A stretch of 64,000 bases of DNA from Sphingopyxis sp. (GTDB lineage Bacteria; Pseudomonadota; Alphaproteobacteria; Sphingomonadales; Sphingomonadaceae): contig NZ_JAEULM010000003.1 in assembly GCF_016793825.1 (NCBI RefSeq), forward strand, positions 62,001-126,000. The letters run 5' to 3'. Within the stretch, counting starts at the first letter, position 1. The number at the start of each line of letters is the position of its first letter. Below, one piece after another: positions 24,589-32,565 of the stretch. Made by a program: the position numbers and the translations under genes. The notes under the pieces are model-generated. The model made no database searches. It had not been told where the DNA came from and worked only from the letters and a program-made list of their open reading frames with translations.

Positions 24589-26162
24589 AATCGATCCGCC
24601 TGTTCGCCCTGTCGCTGATGCTGTCGGCCGCGACGCCGGTTTGGGCCGATCCGCCCGCCGATATCGGCGAGAGCGTCGAGGCACTGCGGCAGAAGGTCGG
24701 CGCGCCCGGCGTATCGATCGCCATCGTCGAGGATGGCAAGACGACGTTGTCGCGCGGCTGGGGCGTGCGCAAACTCGGCGAGAAGGCGCCGATCGACGCG
24801 CAGACGATCTTCCAGACCGGTTCGACCGGCAAGGCGATGACCGCCGCCGCGCTCGCGGTGCTGGTCGATGAAGGCAAGATCGCGTGGGACGATCCCGTCA
24901 TCAAGCATATGCCCTGGTTCCGCATGTACGACCCGTGGGTCACGCGCGAGATCACCATTCGTGACCTGCTCGTCCACCGCAGCGGGCTGGGGCTGGGGCA
25001 GGGCGATCTGATGTTCGTGCCGCGCACCAACCTGACGCGCAAGCAGACGGTCGAGCGCGTCGCCTATCTCAAGCCCAGGACGAGTTTCAGATCGGCCTAT
25101 GCCTATGACAATATCCTCTATGCCGTCGCGGGGCAGTTGATCGAGGACGTCACCGGCCAGCGCTGGGAGGATTTCATCCGCGCGCGGGTACTCCGGCCAG
25201 GCGGCATGAAGAATGCGACCAGCGACAGCGAGGAGCGCTTTGCCGTTGCCAACCGCAGTTGGCCGCACGCGCGCCTGTCGGGGCCGTTGCGTGGGCTCGG
25301 CGATCAGCAGGCGCTGAACGAACGCGACGAGCTTGGGCGCAACGGCGCGCCGGCGGGCGGGCTGGCGCTTAGCGCCAACGACATGGCGGCGTGGCTCAAG
25401 ATCCAGCTCGCACATGGCGCACTGCCCGATGGCAAGCGGCTGTTCAGCGAGAAGCAGGCCGCCGAAATGTGGGCGCCGGTCATCCCGATGCCGATCACCC
25501 AGCTACCCGACCAGCTCAAACCGGCGCAACCGATGCAACAGGCCTATGCGCTTGGCTGGCAGGTGCAGGACTATCGTGGCCATCGCATCATTTCGCATGG
25601 CGGCGGTGTTTTCGGCTCGATCACCCGGGTCGTCATCATTCCTGACAAGAATGTGGCTTTCGCGATCATGATGAACAGCGAGGAGAGTGGGATGCTGCTC
25701 GGCCTCACCTACGAGCTGCTCGACCATTATCTGGGAGAGCCCGACTATGGCTGGACCACCAAATGGCAGGATTGGTATGCGGCGCGACTCGAAGGCGGCA
25801 AGGCGTTCCTTGAACAGAAGGCGGCGTCACCGGCCAAATCGGGTCCGTCGCTGCCACTTGCGGGCTACGCCGGGCGCTATCGCGATCCCTGGTATGGCGA
25901 TATCGTGATCGGACAGGACGCAAATGGCCTGACGATCGACTTCACGTCGACGCCGCGGATGGCGGGACGACTCAAACATTGGCAGTATGACAGCTTCGTC
26001 ACCGGCTTCGACGATCCGGCGATCGAGCCCGCCTATGTCACGTTCGCGCTCGACGCCGACGGCAAGGTCACCGACGTGACGATGAAGGCGGTGAGCCAGA
26101 TCGCCGATTTCAGCTGGGACTATCACGACCTCGACCTGAAACCCGTGGAGGACAAGAAGTGA
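24585..26162 (+). CDS. Secreted serine hydrolase, beta-lactamase/D-aminopeptidase fold
   Basis: Periplasmic hydrolase of 525 residues with signal peptide 1-21 (ending VWA). Catalytic motifs: STGK (S80, K83), YDN (Y174) and HGGG (IISHGGGVFGSI). About 100 C-terminal residues (GYAGRYRDPWYGDIVIG, LTIDFTSTPRMAGRL) form a lipocalin-like beta domain common in these peptidases. Unlike the first serine hydrolase of this block it has no membrane segments. It overlaps the transporter stop (ATGA) and its own stop overlaps the GTG of the final dipeptidase. Family members include D-aminopeptidases, esterases and the linear-microcystin peptidase MlrB; no other mlr gene is here, so general D-peptide hydrolysis is the safer reading. 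Confidence 0.88.
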   Translation: MKSIRLFALSLMLSAATPVWADPPADIGESVEALRQKVGAPGVSIAIVEDGKTTLSRGWGVRKLGEKAPIDAQTIFQTGSTGKAMTAAALAVLVDEGKIAWDDPVIKHMPWFRMYDPWVTREITIRDLLVHRSGLGLGQGDLMFVPRTNLTRKQTVERVAYLKPRTSFRSAYAYDNILYAVAGQLIEDVTGQRWEDFIRARVLRPGGMKNATSDSEERFAVANRSWPHARLSGPLRGLGDQQALNERDELGRNGAPAGGLALSANDMAAWLKIQLAHGALPDGKRLFSEKQAAEMWAPVIPMPITQLPDQLKPAQPMQQAYALGWQVQDYRGHRIISHGGGVFGSITRVVIIPDKNVAFAIMMNSEESGMLLGLTYELLDHYLGEPDYGWTTKWQDWYAARLEGGKAFLEQKAASPAKSGPSLPLAGYAGRYRDPWYGDIVIGQDANGLTIDFTSTPRMAGRLKHWQYDSFVTGFDDPAIEPAYVTFALDADGKVTDVTMKAVSQIADFSWDYHDLDLKPVEDKK

Positions 26163-27337
26163 AGCGTATCGCGATCCTGCTGACGGCGACGGCGCTGTCG
26201 GCCTGTTCAACCGGCGGCAACGCGCCGAAAGGTCCGGAGGCACCGTTGCACAGCCGGATGCTGGTCCTCGACACGCACCTCGACACACCGCTGCATTTCG
26301 AGCGAGCGGGCTGGAACTTCGCCGACCGGCACGCGCTCGCCGATGACATGGCACAGATCGATATCCCGCGGATGAAGGACGGCAATCTCGATGGCGGCTT
26401 CTTCGCCATTTACACCGAACAGGGACCGCTCACCGCGAAAGGCTATGCCGACGCGCTGGCGTTCGCGCGGAAGCGGTCGGACCTGATCGACCGGACGATC
26501 GCGGCGAATTCGGGTGCGATCGCCCCCGCGCTGACGGCGGCTGATGCGCTGCGGCTCAATAAGGAAGGCAAGCTGATCGCTTTCAAGTCGATGGAGAACA
26601 GCTATCCGCTCGGCGAGGATCTGTCGCTGCTCAAGGAATTCTACGACAAGGGTGTTCGCCTGGCGGGGCCGGTGCATTCGAAGGACAACCAGTTCGCCGA
26701 CAGCGCAACGGGCGAGGCGCGCTGGAATGGGCTGAGCCCGCTTGGCAAAGAGTGGGTTGCCGAGATGAACCGGCTCGGCATCGTCATCGACGCGAGCCAT
26801 GCGTCGGACGCGGCGTTCGACCAGATCCTTGCGCTCTCGAAATATCCGATCCTGCTTTCGCACTCCAGCTTGCGGTCGGCCTATAATCATCCGCGTAATC
26901 TGGACGAGGCGCGGTTGAAGGCGCTTGCTGCGAAGGGAGGCGCGATGTGCATTTCGACGATCTTCCTGTCGGAGATGAACATGTCGCCCGCGCGCGCCGA
27001 CCTGTTCGGCAAATATGAGCATATCGGCAGCATGACCCCGGCCGAGCAGGCCGACCTCAACCGCCGCTGGCGCGAACTCGACAAGACCGAGGCGTTATGG
27101 GCGGCCGGCTTCGAGGATTATATGAAGATGGTTCTCCGCGCTATCGAAGTCGGCGGGGTCGACCATATCTGCTTTGGGGCCGACTGGGATGGCGGCGGTG
27201 GCCTTCAGGGTATCGAGGATATCGCCGCGCTGCCCAAAGTCACCGACCGGCTGAAGGCCGCGGGCTATTCGGACACCGATATCGAAAAGATGTGGAGCGG
27301 CAACATCCTGCGCGTACTCGCGGCGCAGGGGAAATAG
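26159..27337 (+). CDS. Lipoprotein M19 membrane dipeptidase
   Basis: Zinc dipeptidase of 392 residues carrying a lipoprotein signal: LSAC lipobox with Cys16. It should sit on the periplasmic face of a membrane. All zinc ligands are intact: LDTHLDT (H40, D42), KSMENS Glu, IDASHAS and LSHSSLRS His, CFGADWDGG Asp. It is the last gene of the long rightward unit, starting at a GTG that overlaps the preceding stop (GTGA). It pairs naturally with the metal-site variant dipeptidase at 19009: one canonical dipeptidase to finish dipeptides and one diverged. Renal-type dipeptidases accept a D-residue at the C-terminal position, consistent with the theme of the block. Confidence 0.92.
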   Translation: MKRIAILLTATALSACSTGGNAPKGPEAPLHSRMLVLDTHLDTPLHFERAGWNFADRHALADDMAQIDIPRMKDGNLDGGFFAIYTEQGPLTAKGYADALAFARKRSDLIDRTIAANSGAIAPALTAADALRLNKEGKLIAFKSMENSYPLGEDLSLLKEFYDKGVRLAGPVHSKDNQFADSATGEARWNGLSPLGKEWVAEMNRLGIVIDASHASDAAFDQILALSKYPILLSHSSLRSAYNHPRNLDEARLKALAAKGGAMCISTIFLSEMNMSPARADLFGKYEHIGSMTPAEQADLNRRWRELDKTEALWAAGFEDYMKMVLRAIEVGGVDHICFGADWDGGGGLQGIEDIAALPKVTDRLKAAGYSDTDIEKMWSGNILRVLAAQGK

Positions 27338-27583
27338 TCAGGCCGCCGCCGCCAGTTCGGCGGTCAGCTCGACCTCGATCACCATGACCATCTCGCCAAG
27401 CTTGGCCGCAAGGATGGCGGCTTGCGGAGGGTCGAGACCGGCGACGGCGATCTCGACCCTCAGATGTTCGCGCAGATGACGCATCCGCATCGTCGACGGC
27501 ACGATCGCGCGCTGCGCGAAGAAGCCGGCTATGCGCGGCAGTGACCCCGGATCGGGGGTCGCATCGATCCGGAATCGATGCAT
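27338..27583 (-). CDS. Small ACT-like protein coupled to Leu/Phe dehydrogenase
   Basis: Protein of 81 residues, MHRFRIDATPDPGSLPRIAG onward. The length, the opening pattern (aromatic-rich strand, D-P-G-S-L-x-R-I helix) and the later LRVEIAVAGL and MVMVIEVEL strands match a single ACT/IlvM-type ligand-binding domain. ACT domains bind amino acids and regulate enzymes. ATG 27583 overlaps the dehydrogenase stop (ATGA), so the two are translated together, and it may be an allosteric subunit for that enzyme. It ends directly against the convergent dipeptidase gene. No experimental counterpart comes to mind. Confidence 0.72.
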   Translation of the reverse strand: MHRFRIDATPDPGSLPRIAGFFAQRAIVPSTMRMRHLREHLRVEIAVAGLDPPQAAILAAKLGEMVMVIEVELTAELAAAA

Positions 27584-28635
27584 CAGGCCGCGACTCGTTC
27601 GGCGCAAGCAATCGCCTCTTCTGCCATCTCGTCGGCCACGACAGCGGGCGAGCGCCGCTCGCGAGCCGCGCGATCGAGCAAGGCTGCGACCCGCGGCGCG
27701 ATGGCCGATACGCGCGCTTCGACGGCGTTTTCGTCCTCACCCAGATATTCCGCCGAGACATTGATGATGCCGCCGGCATTGACGACATAGTCGGGCGCGT
27801 AGGTGATGCCGCGATCCATCAACAGGTCGGCGACGTCGGGCGACGCGAGTTGGTTGTTCGCCGCGCCGCAAACGAGTTTCGCCCGGAGGCCGAGGGCGGC
27901 GGCGCGGGTCAGCGCCCCGCCGAGGGCGCAGGGCGCGAAGACATCGGCCTCGACAGTGGCGATCTCGTGGCTATCGACCACCCTTGCGCCGTGGACCGCG
28001 GCAAGCCGGTCACGCCGTGTCGGATTCGGGTCGGCGATGATCAGGCGTGCACCGACGTCGGCGAGGCGGCGGCAGAGGTCGGCGCCGACATTGCCGGTGC
28101 CCTGGACCGCTACCGTCAAGCCGGCGAGGTCGGTGCTGAGTGCAAAGCGCGCCGCGGCCTGCATCGATTCGAAAACGCCTCTTGCGGTCCAGGGCGACGG
28201 ATCGCCCCCTGCGCGTCCGGCGGCGGATGGCAAGCCGGCCACATGGCGCGTCGCGCTGGCGACGTCCTGCATGTCGGCAACCGTGGTCCCGACATCTTCG
28301 GCAGTGATGTAGGCGCCGCCGAGCGCCTCGACCGCGCGGCCGAAGGCGCGGAAGAGGGCGACGCGGTCGAACGCGCCTTCGGGTTTGCGGAGCACCGCCT
28401 TTGCGCCTCCGAGCGGCAGGCCGGCGAGCGCGTTCTTGTAGCTCATGCCCTCGGCCAGGCGGATCGCGTCGGCCAGTGCATGATCGAGATCGGGATAGCT
28501 CCACAGCCGGCATCCGCCGGCGCCGGGCCCCAATGTTCGCGAGTGAATCGCGATGATGCCGTCGAGCCCGCTGCCGAGATCATACAACCGCACGCATTCA
28601 AGCGGTGGGGCGAGGCGGGTCGGACGTGAAACCAT
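27583..28635 (-). CDS. Leucine/phenylalanine/valine dehydrogenase family protein
   Basis: NAD-dependent amino-acid dehydrogenase of 350 residues that oxidatively deaminates a hydrophobic L-amino acid. Family markers are GPGAGGCRLWSYPDLDHALADAIRLAEGM, the two catalytic lysines in SYKNALAGLPLGGAKAVL (K67, K79), TAEDVGTTVADM, and the NAD fold VAVQGTGNVGADLC. ATG 28635 with GGAG about 8 bases upstream gives the family N-terminus; the 14 extra residues upstream are unlikely. It leads an operon with the ACT-like protein and is divergent from an Lrp/AsnC regulator across 125 bp, the usual arrangement for an amino-acid-induced catabolic gene. Confidence 0.9.
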   Translation of the reverse strand: MVSRPTRLAPPLECVRLYDLGSGLDGIIAIHSRTLGPGAGGCRLWSYPDLDHALADAIRLAEGMSYKNALAGLPLGGAKAVLRKPEGAFDRVALFRAFGRAVEALGGAYITAEDVGTTVADMQDVASATRHVAGLPSAAGRAGGDPSPWTARGVFESMQAAARFALSTDLAGLTVAVQGTGNVGADLCRRLADVGARLIIADPNPTRRDRLAAVHGARVVDSHEIATVEADVFAPCALGGALTRAAALGLRAKLVCGAANNQLASPDVADLLMDRGITYAPDYVVNAGGIINVSAEYLGEDENAVEARVSAIAPRVAALLDRAARERRSPAVVADEMAEEAIACAERVAA

Positions 28636-28760
28636 GACATCTCTCCTGTTGGACACGGCGGCAATATGTCGCTCCATTGCGGAGAAAACTTGCTCGATTT
28701 TCGCGATGCCGTGAGATATTCAGGAGTATGAAACCGGAATTTCGGTAATTTGGGGATGAA

Positions 28761-29225
28761 ATGACCGATCTTGACCCATTCGAGATGAAAATCCTCCGCG
28801 AGTTGCAACGCGATGCCAGTCTGACGACGGCCGAGATTGCGGAGCGCGTCGGGCTGTCGGCGTCGCCGTGCTGGCGGCGGATCGACCGGCTGGAGCGTGA
28901 CGGCTTCATTCGTAAACGGGTCGCGCTGGTCGACCGGCGCAAGGTCGGGCTGAACGCGCATGTTTTCGCGCAGGTCAAGCTGAACGCCCATGGTCGCGCG
29001 AATCTCGATGAATTCAGCGCAACGATCCGCGGCTTTCCGGAAGTCCTCGATGCCTATGTCCTGATGGGCACGACCGATTTCATGCTGCGCATCGTCGCAA
29101 AAGACATCGACGCCTATGAACGCTTTTTCTTCGATCAGCTCAGCAAACTGCCGGGGGTGCAGGAAATCAACTCGACCGTGGCGCTGTCGGAAATCAAGGC
29201 GACGACCGAATTGCCCCTGTCCTGA
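28761..29225 (+). CDS. Lrp/AsnC-family regulator
   Basis: Regulator of 154 residues: N-terminal winged-helix DNA-binding domain (LDPFEMKILRELQRDASLTTAEIAERVGLSASPCWRRIDRLERDG region) and C-terminal RAM/ACT effector domain (AYVLMGTTDFMLRIVAKDIDAYERFFFDQLSKLPGVQEINSTVALSEIK region). Such proteins sense an amino acid and typically activate an adjacent catabolic gene; here that is the Leu/Phe dehydrogenase transcribed away from it. No membrane or signal sequence. Confidence 0.94.
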   Translation: MTDLDPFEMKILRELQRDASLTTAEIAERVGLSASPCWRRIDRLERDGFIRKRVALVDRRKVGLNAHVFAQVKLNAHGRANLDEFSATIRGFPEVLDAYVLMGTTDFMLRIVAKDIDAYERFFFDQLSKLPGVQEINSTVALSEIKATTELPLS

Positions 29226-29279
29226 TCGGATTTCCCCGCGGATGTTGCATTTGGCGAACGGCGATAAAATATTGGGGGT

Positions 29280-29867
29280 ATGGCGCGGCAGACTTGTTTT
29301 CATATCTTCGAAACGACGGCGGGTGTCGCCGCGTTGGGCTGGAATGAAACCGGCGTTTCTGCCTTGCGCCTGCCGGCGGCGACGGCCTTTGCGGCAGAGC
29401 GCGCCCTGACCCGGCGGTTTCCGGCAGCACATCTCGCCCTGCCTTCGCCGCCGGTCCAGTCGGTCGTCGATTCCGTGGTGCGCTATTTTGCCGGCGACAG
29501 GGTCGATTTTGCCGACGTGCCGGTCGATCTGGGTGTGCAGGAGCCCTTTTTTCGACAGGTTTACGCATTTGTCCGTACTCTGGGGTGGGGTGAGACGACG
29601 ACCTATGGCGCGGTTGCCAGGGCCCTTGGCGCCGGCCCGGAATTCGCGCGTGATGTCGGACAGGCGATGGCGAATAATCCGGTACCGCTGATCGTTCCCT
29701 GCCACCGTGTGATGGGAGCGGGCGGCAAGATCGGCGGATTTTCGGCGCCCGGCGGATCGATGTCGAAAGCGCGCATGCTCGAACTTGAGGGCGTGGTGAT
29801 CGATCCCGCTTCGGTCGCAAAAGGGGCGGTGCGTGCGGACGACGCGCAGGCGGGTTTCGACTTCTGA
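29280..29867 (+). CDS. ogt: Methylated-DNA-protein-cysteine methyltransferase
   Basis: DNA-repair protein of 195 residues that transfers an alkyl group from O6-alkylguanine to its own cysteine. The acceptor motif is VPCHRVMG with Cys141; upstream are the DNA-binding helix TYGAVARALG and the arginine-finger-type segment. The N-terminal 90 residues are the poorly conserved alpha/beta domain normal for the Ogt class. A GGGGG run immediately precedes ATG 29280. Monocistronic. The symbol is assigned by family only. Confidence 0.9.
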   Translation: MARQTCFHIFETTAGVAALGWNETGVSALRLPAATAFAAERALTRRFPAAHLALPSPPVQSVVDSVVRYFAGDRVDFADVPVDLGVQEPFFRQVYAFVRTLGWGETTTYGAVARALGAGPEFARDVGQAMANNPVPLIVPCHRVMGAGGKIGGFSAPGGSMSKARMLELEGVVIDPASVAKGAVRADDAQAGFDF

Positions 29868-29946
29868 AGACCACAACCGTGCTTCGATACCTGCCGATCG
29901 AAGCGATCAGTCGCAGCTTTCGCGCGGCTCGGCGCGCGCTCTATTG

Positions 29947-29963
29947 TCAATTATATTAATTGA
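29947..29963. promoter_or_regulatory. Perfect palindrome upstream of the TauD-family gene
   Basis: TCAATTA-TAT-TAATTGA: seven-base arms with no mismatch and a 3-base centre, in an unusually AT-rich patch of an otherwise GC-rich region, 71 bp before the dioxygenase start. It has the shape of an operator for a dimeric regulator. A TTGTCA at 29944 could be part of the promoter it would cover. Confidence 0.55.
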
Positions 29964-30033
29964 GTTATTTCAGGCGTTGCGGGACGTAAGCCGAGTCGAC
30001 CGAATTTCATCCGAGCGACCAGAGGAGCGAGCC

Positions 30034-30927
30034 ATGGCCACCCTTGCCCAGACCCCCGATATCTTCGACGCCGCGCGTGCGCTTGGCGTCGCGATCCTGC
30101 CCGCGACGCCCACGATTGGCGCCGAAATCAGCGGGCTCGACCTTGATCGGCCGTTGTCGTCGGAAGAGGGCGACCTGCTGCGCGCGGCCTGGCTGCGCTT
30201 CAAGGTCCTGTTCTTTCGCGACCAGGATATCAGCCATGAAAGCCATGTCCGGCTCGGCCGTTTTTTTGGCGAGCTTGAAGGGCATCCGGTTATTCCGTCG
30301 GTAGAGGGCTATCCCGAGATATTGCGGATCGAGGGTGTCGAGGGCGTACAGCTTTCTGCCGAGACGCTTGCGCCATTTCAAGCCTACAACAAATGGCACA
30401 CCGACGTCACGTTTCGCGAGCGACCGTCGATCGCGTCGATCCTTCGCGCGCGGCACCTGCCCCCGCTTGGTGGCGATACGATGTGGGCCGATGCCGCCGC
30501 CGCCTATGTCGGCCTGCCACAGGCGGTAAAGGACCGCATCGACGGGTTCGATGCCGAGCATGACATCGTCCGCAGCTTTGGCGGACGGGTGAGCGAGGAA
30601 AAACGTGCGCAGCTCGCGCGCGATTTTCCGCCGGTGCGACATCCGGTCGTGCGTATCCACCCCGAAACGGGCCAGAAGATCCTCTACGTCAACTTTACCT
30701 TCACGACGCGAATCCTCGGACTTCCCGAGGATGAAAGCGACAGCCTGCTTCGTCTGCTCTTCGACCGGATCAAGGTTCCCGAATATCAGGTCCGGTTCCG
30801 CTGGACGCCGAATGCGATCGGAATCTGGGACAATCGTTCGACCCAGCATTATGCCGTCGGCGACTATTGGCCCGAATATCGTGCGCTTGAGCGCGTCACG
30901 GTGTCGGGCGACGTCGTTACGCGATGA
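30034..30927 (+). CDS. TauD/TfdA-family alpha-ketoglutarate dioxygenase
   Basis: Non-haem iron oxygenase of 297 residues. The iron triad is visible as WHTDVTF (H122, D124) and the distal His of RSTQHYAVGDYWPEYR (about H272), with the following Arg (EYR) for alpha-ketoglutarate. The family N-terminus ATPTIGAEISGLDL and the LFFRDQDIS strand are also clear. Members hydroxylate taurine, alkyl sulfonates or sulfates, herbicides or amino acids; the substrate here is unknown. AGAGGAG precedes ATG 30034; the longer ORF start at 29833 is a shadow. It overlaps the downstream COG4529 flavoprotein gene (ATGA) and is preceded by a palindrome. Confidence 0.9.
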   Translation: MATLAQTPDIFDAARALGVAILPATPTIGAEISGLDLDRPLSSEEGDLLRAAWLRFKVLFFRDQDISHESHVRLGRFFGELEGHPVIPSVEGYPEILRIEGVEGVQLSAETLAPFQAYNKWHTDVTFRERPSIASILRARHLPPLGGDTMWADAAAAYVGLPQAVKDRIDGFDAEHDIVRSFGGRVSEEKRAQLARDFPPVRHPVVRIHPETGQKILYVNFTFTTRILGLPEDESDSLLRLLFDRIKVPEYQVRFRWTPNAIGIWDNRSTQHYAVGDYWPEYRALERVTVSGDVVTR

Positions 30928-32327
30928 GGATGATCGAGGCTCAGCTCCATTCGCCGCGCCCGCGATTCCGGACCGCGACACGCGTTGCGATCGTCGGCGC
31001 AGGCTTTTCGGGTACGATGCTGGCGCTCAACCTGCTTGAACAGGCCGATGTCGAGGTACTGCTGATCGAGCGCGACCGGCACCGGATGGGGGCGGGGGTG
31101 GCTTACAGCAGCAGCGAAAGCGCGCATCTGCTCAACGTGCGTGCGGGCAACATGAGTGCGTTCGCCGATCGCCCCGATCATTTCTGTGACTGGCTGGCAG
31201 CCCGCGGGCTCGGCTGTGACGCGGCATTCGTGACGCGATCGACCTATGGACGCTATCTGCGCGAAACGCTGGCGGAGGCGATGGAGCGCCACGGCCGGCG
31301 TTTGAAGCTGGTCGATGACGAAGTCCTCGACATCGAGGAGCGCGGCGGACAGGTCACGCTGGGCCTCGTCAACGGCGGACTGATCGAGGCCGACCGCGCG
31401 GTGCTCGCGATCGGTAATCTGCCGCCGCATGATCCGCCCGCGCTCGCCAGCGCGCATCTGCCCTCGCATCGCTATATCGGCGATCCGTGGGCGAGCGCCT
31501 TCGAAGATGGTCTGCCCAACGACGCGCCGGTGCTGGTGATCGGAACGGGGCTGACGGCCGTCGACGTGATCCTGCGGCTGGTGGCTCATGGGCATCAGGG
31601 ATCGATTACCGCACTGTCGCGGCGCGGCCTGCGCCCGCATCGTCATGTCGACGGATTGACGCGCCCACGGCCGGTACTCGCCAGGCCTGCCCCTGAACTG
31701 TCCGACCTTGTCGGGTGGGCGCGGACCGAAGCACGGACGCAGGACTGGCGGCTGGTCGTTGATTCGATCCGTCCGATCACGCAAATGATGTGGGCATCCG
31801 CCGATGCGACCAAGCGCGCGCGTTTCCTTCGCCACTTGCGGCCATTCTGGGATGTCCATCGCCACCGGCTCGCGCCGGAGGTGGCCGATCGCATCGATGC
31901 GCTTCTCAACGCGGGGCAGCTTGGCTTTCGGGCCGGCAAGATCGCAAATGTCGCGGTCGAACGCGACGCGCTGGCCGTCGCATGGCGTCCGCGCGGCGAG
32001 ACGGAGCCGACGGTGACACGGGCGGCACGGGTGATCAATTGCACCGGGCCGCAGGGCGACCTGCTCCGTTCGACCGACCCGCTGGTGAAGCGCATGCTCG
32101 CCGCCAAACGCATCCGCCCCGATGCGCTGCGGCTGGGGCTCGATATCGACCGCGACGGGCATGTCGTCGATGCCCGCGGCGCGGCGTCCGAACATATCCT
32201 CGCGATCGGTCCGATGACGCGCGGGGACCTTTGGGAAGTCATCGCGGTTCCCGATATCCGCATCCAGGTCGGGGCGCTCGCACGCCGTCTTGTCAACGCG
32301 CACTGGACCGGCGGCGAAGGGCTCTGA
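30924..32327 (+). CDS. COG4529 (YdhS-like) FAD/NAD(P)-binding protein
   Basis: Flavoprotein of 467 residues: N-terminal dinucleotide fold VAIVGAGFSGTMLALNLL, the GAGVAYSSSESAHLLNVRAGNMSAF region diagnostic of the COG4529/NAD_binding_9 family, and a second fold VLVIGTGLTAVDVILRL. Function is not established for the family. Its ATG overlaps the dioxygenase stop, so a combined oxidation route is likely, for example an oxygenase product further oxidised or the flavoprotein feeding electrons. The second Met at 30930 is another possible start. Confidence 0.83.
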   Translation: MRMIEAQLHSPRPRFRTATRVAIVGAGFSGTMLALNLLEQADVEVLLIERDRHRMGAGVAYSSSESAHLLNVRAGNMSAFADRPDHFCDWLAARGLGCDAAFVTRSTYGRYLRETLAEAMERHGRRLKLVDDEVLDIEERGGQVTLGLVNGGLIEADRAVLAIGNLPPHDPPALASAHLPSHRYIGDPWASAFEDGLPNDAPVLVIGTGLTAVDVILRLVAHGHQGSITALSRRGLRPHRHVDGLTRPRPVLARPAPELSDLVGWARTEARTQDWRLVVDSIRPITQMMWASADATKRARFLRHLRPFWDVHRHRLAPEVADRIDALLNAGQLGFRAGKIANVAVERDALAVAWRPRGETEPTVTRAARVINCTGPQGDLLRSTDPLVKRMLAAKRIRPDALRLGLDIDRDGHVVDARGAASEHILAIGPMTRGDLWEVIAVPDIRIQVGALARRLVNAHWTGGEGL

Positions 32328-32565
32328 ACGCATGCCCGTGCCTTCGCGGCGCCGGCTCGTCGATCCAGCCATCCGAAAAATATTCGCGCGATGTGCATCC
32401 GCGGGCGCGCCTGATGTCGTCTAGTCCCTGATCGGTGTTCGCGCCGGTCCGGCGGCGGCTCCGCGCGCATCGTTTTCCGTTTCCCCGTTTGCGGATGACG
32501 ATGCGTCTTGCCGGGAGTCGCCGCCTGTGGTTTCACCATGCCATCGGGCATGAAGGAGGATGATG

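Noticed and set aside
13487-27337. Microcystin degradation (mlr) cluster.
   Set aside because: One serine hydrolase is MlrB-like, but there is no MlrA glutamyl-type membrane protease, MlrC or MlrD; the other genes do not match.
13487-27337. Lasso-peptide cluster with isopeptidase and TonB receptor, common in sphingomonads.
   Set aside because: No precursor peptide, no B/C maturation enzymes and no prolyl-oligopeptidase-type isopeptidase were found.
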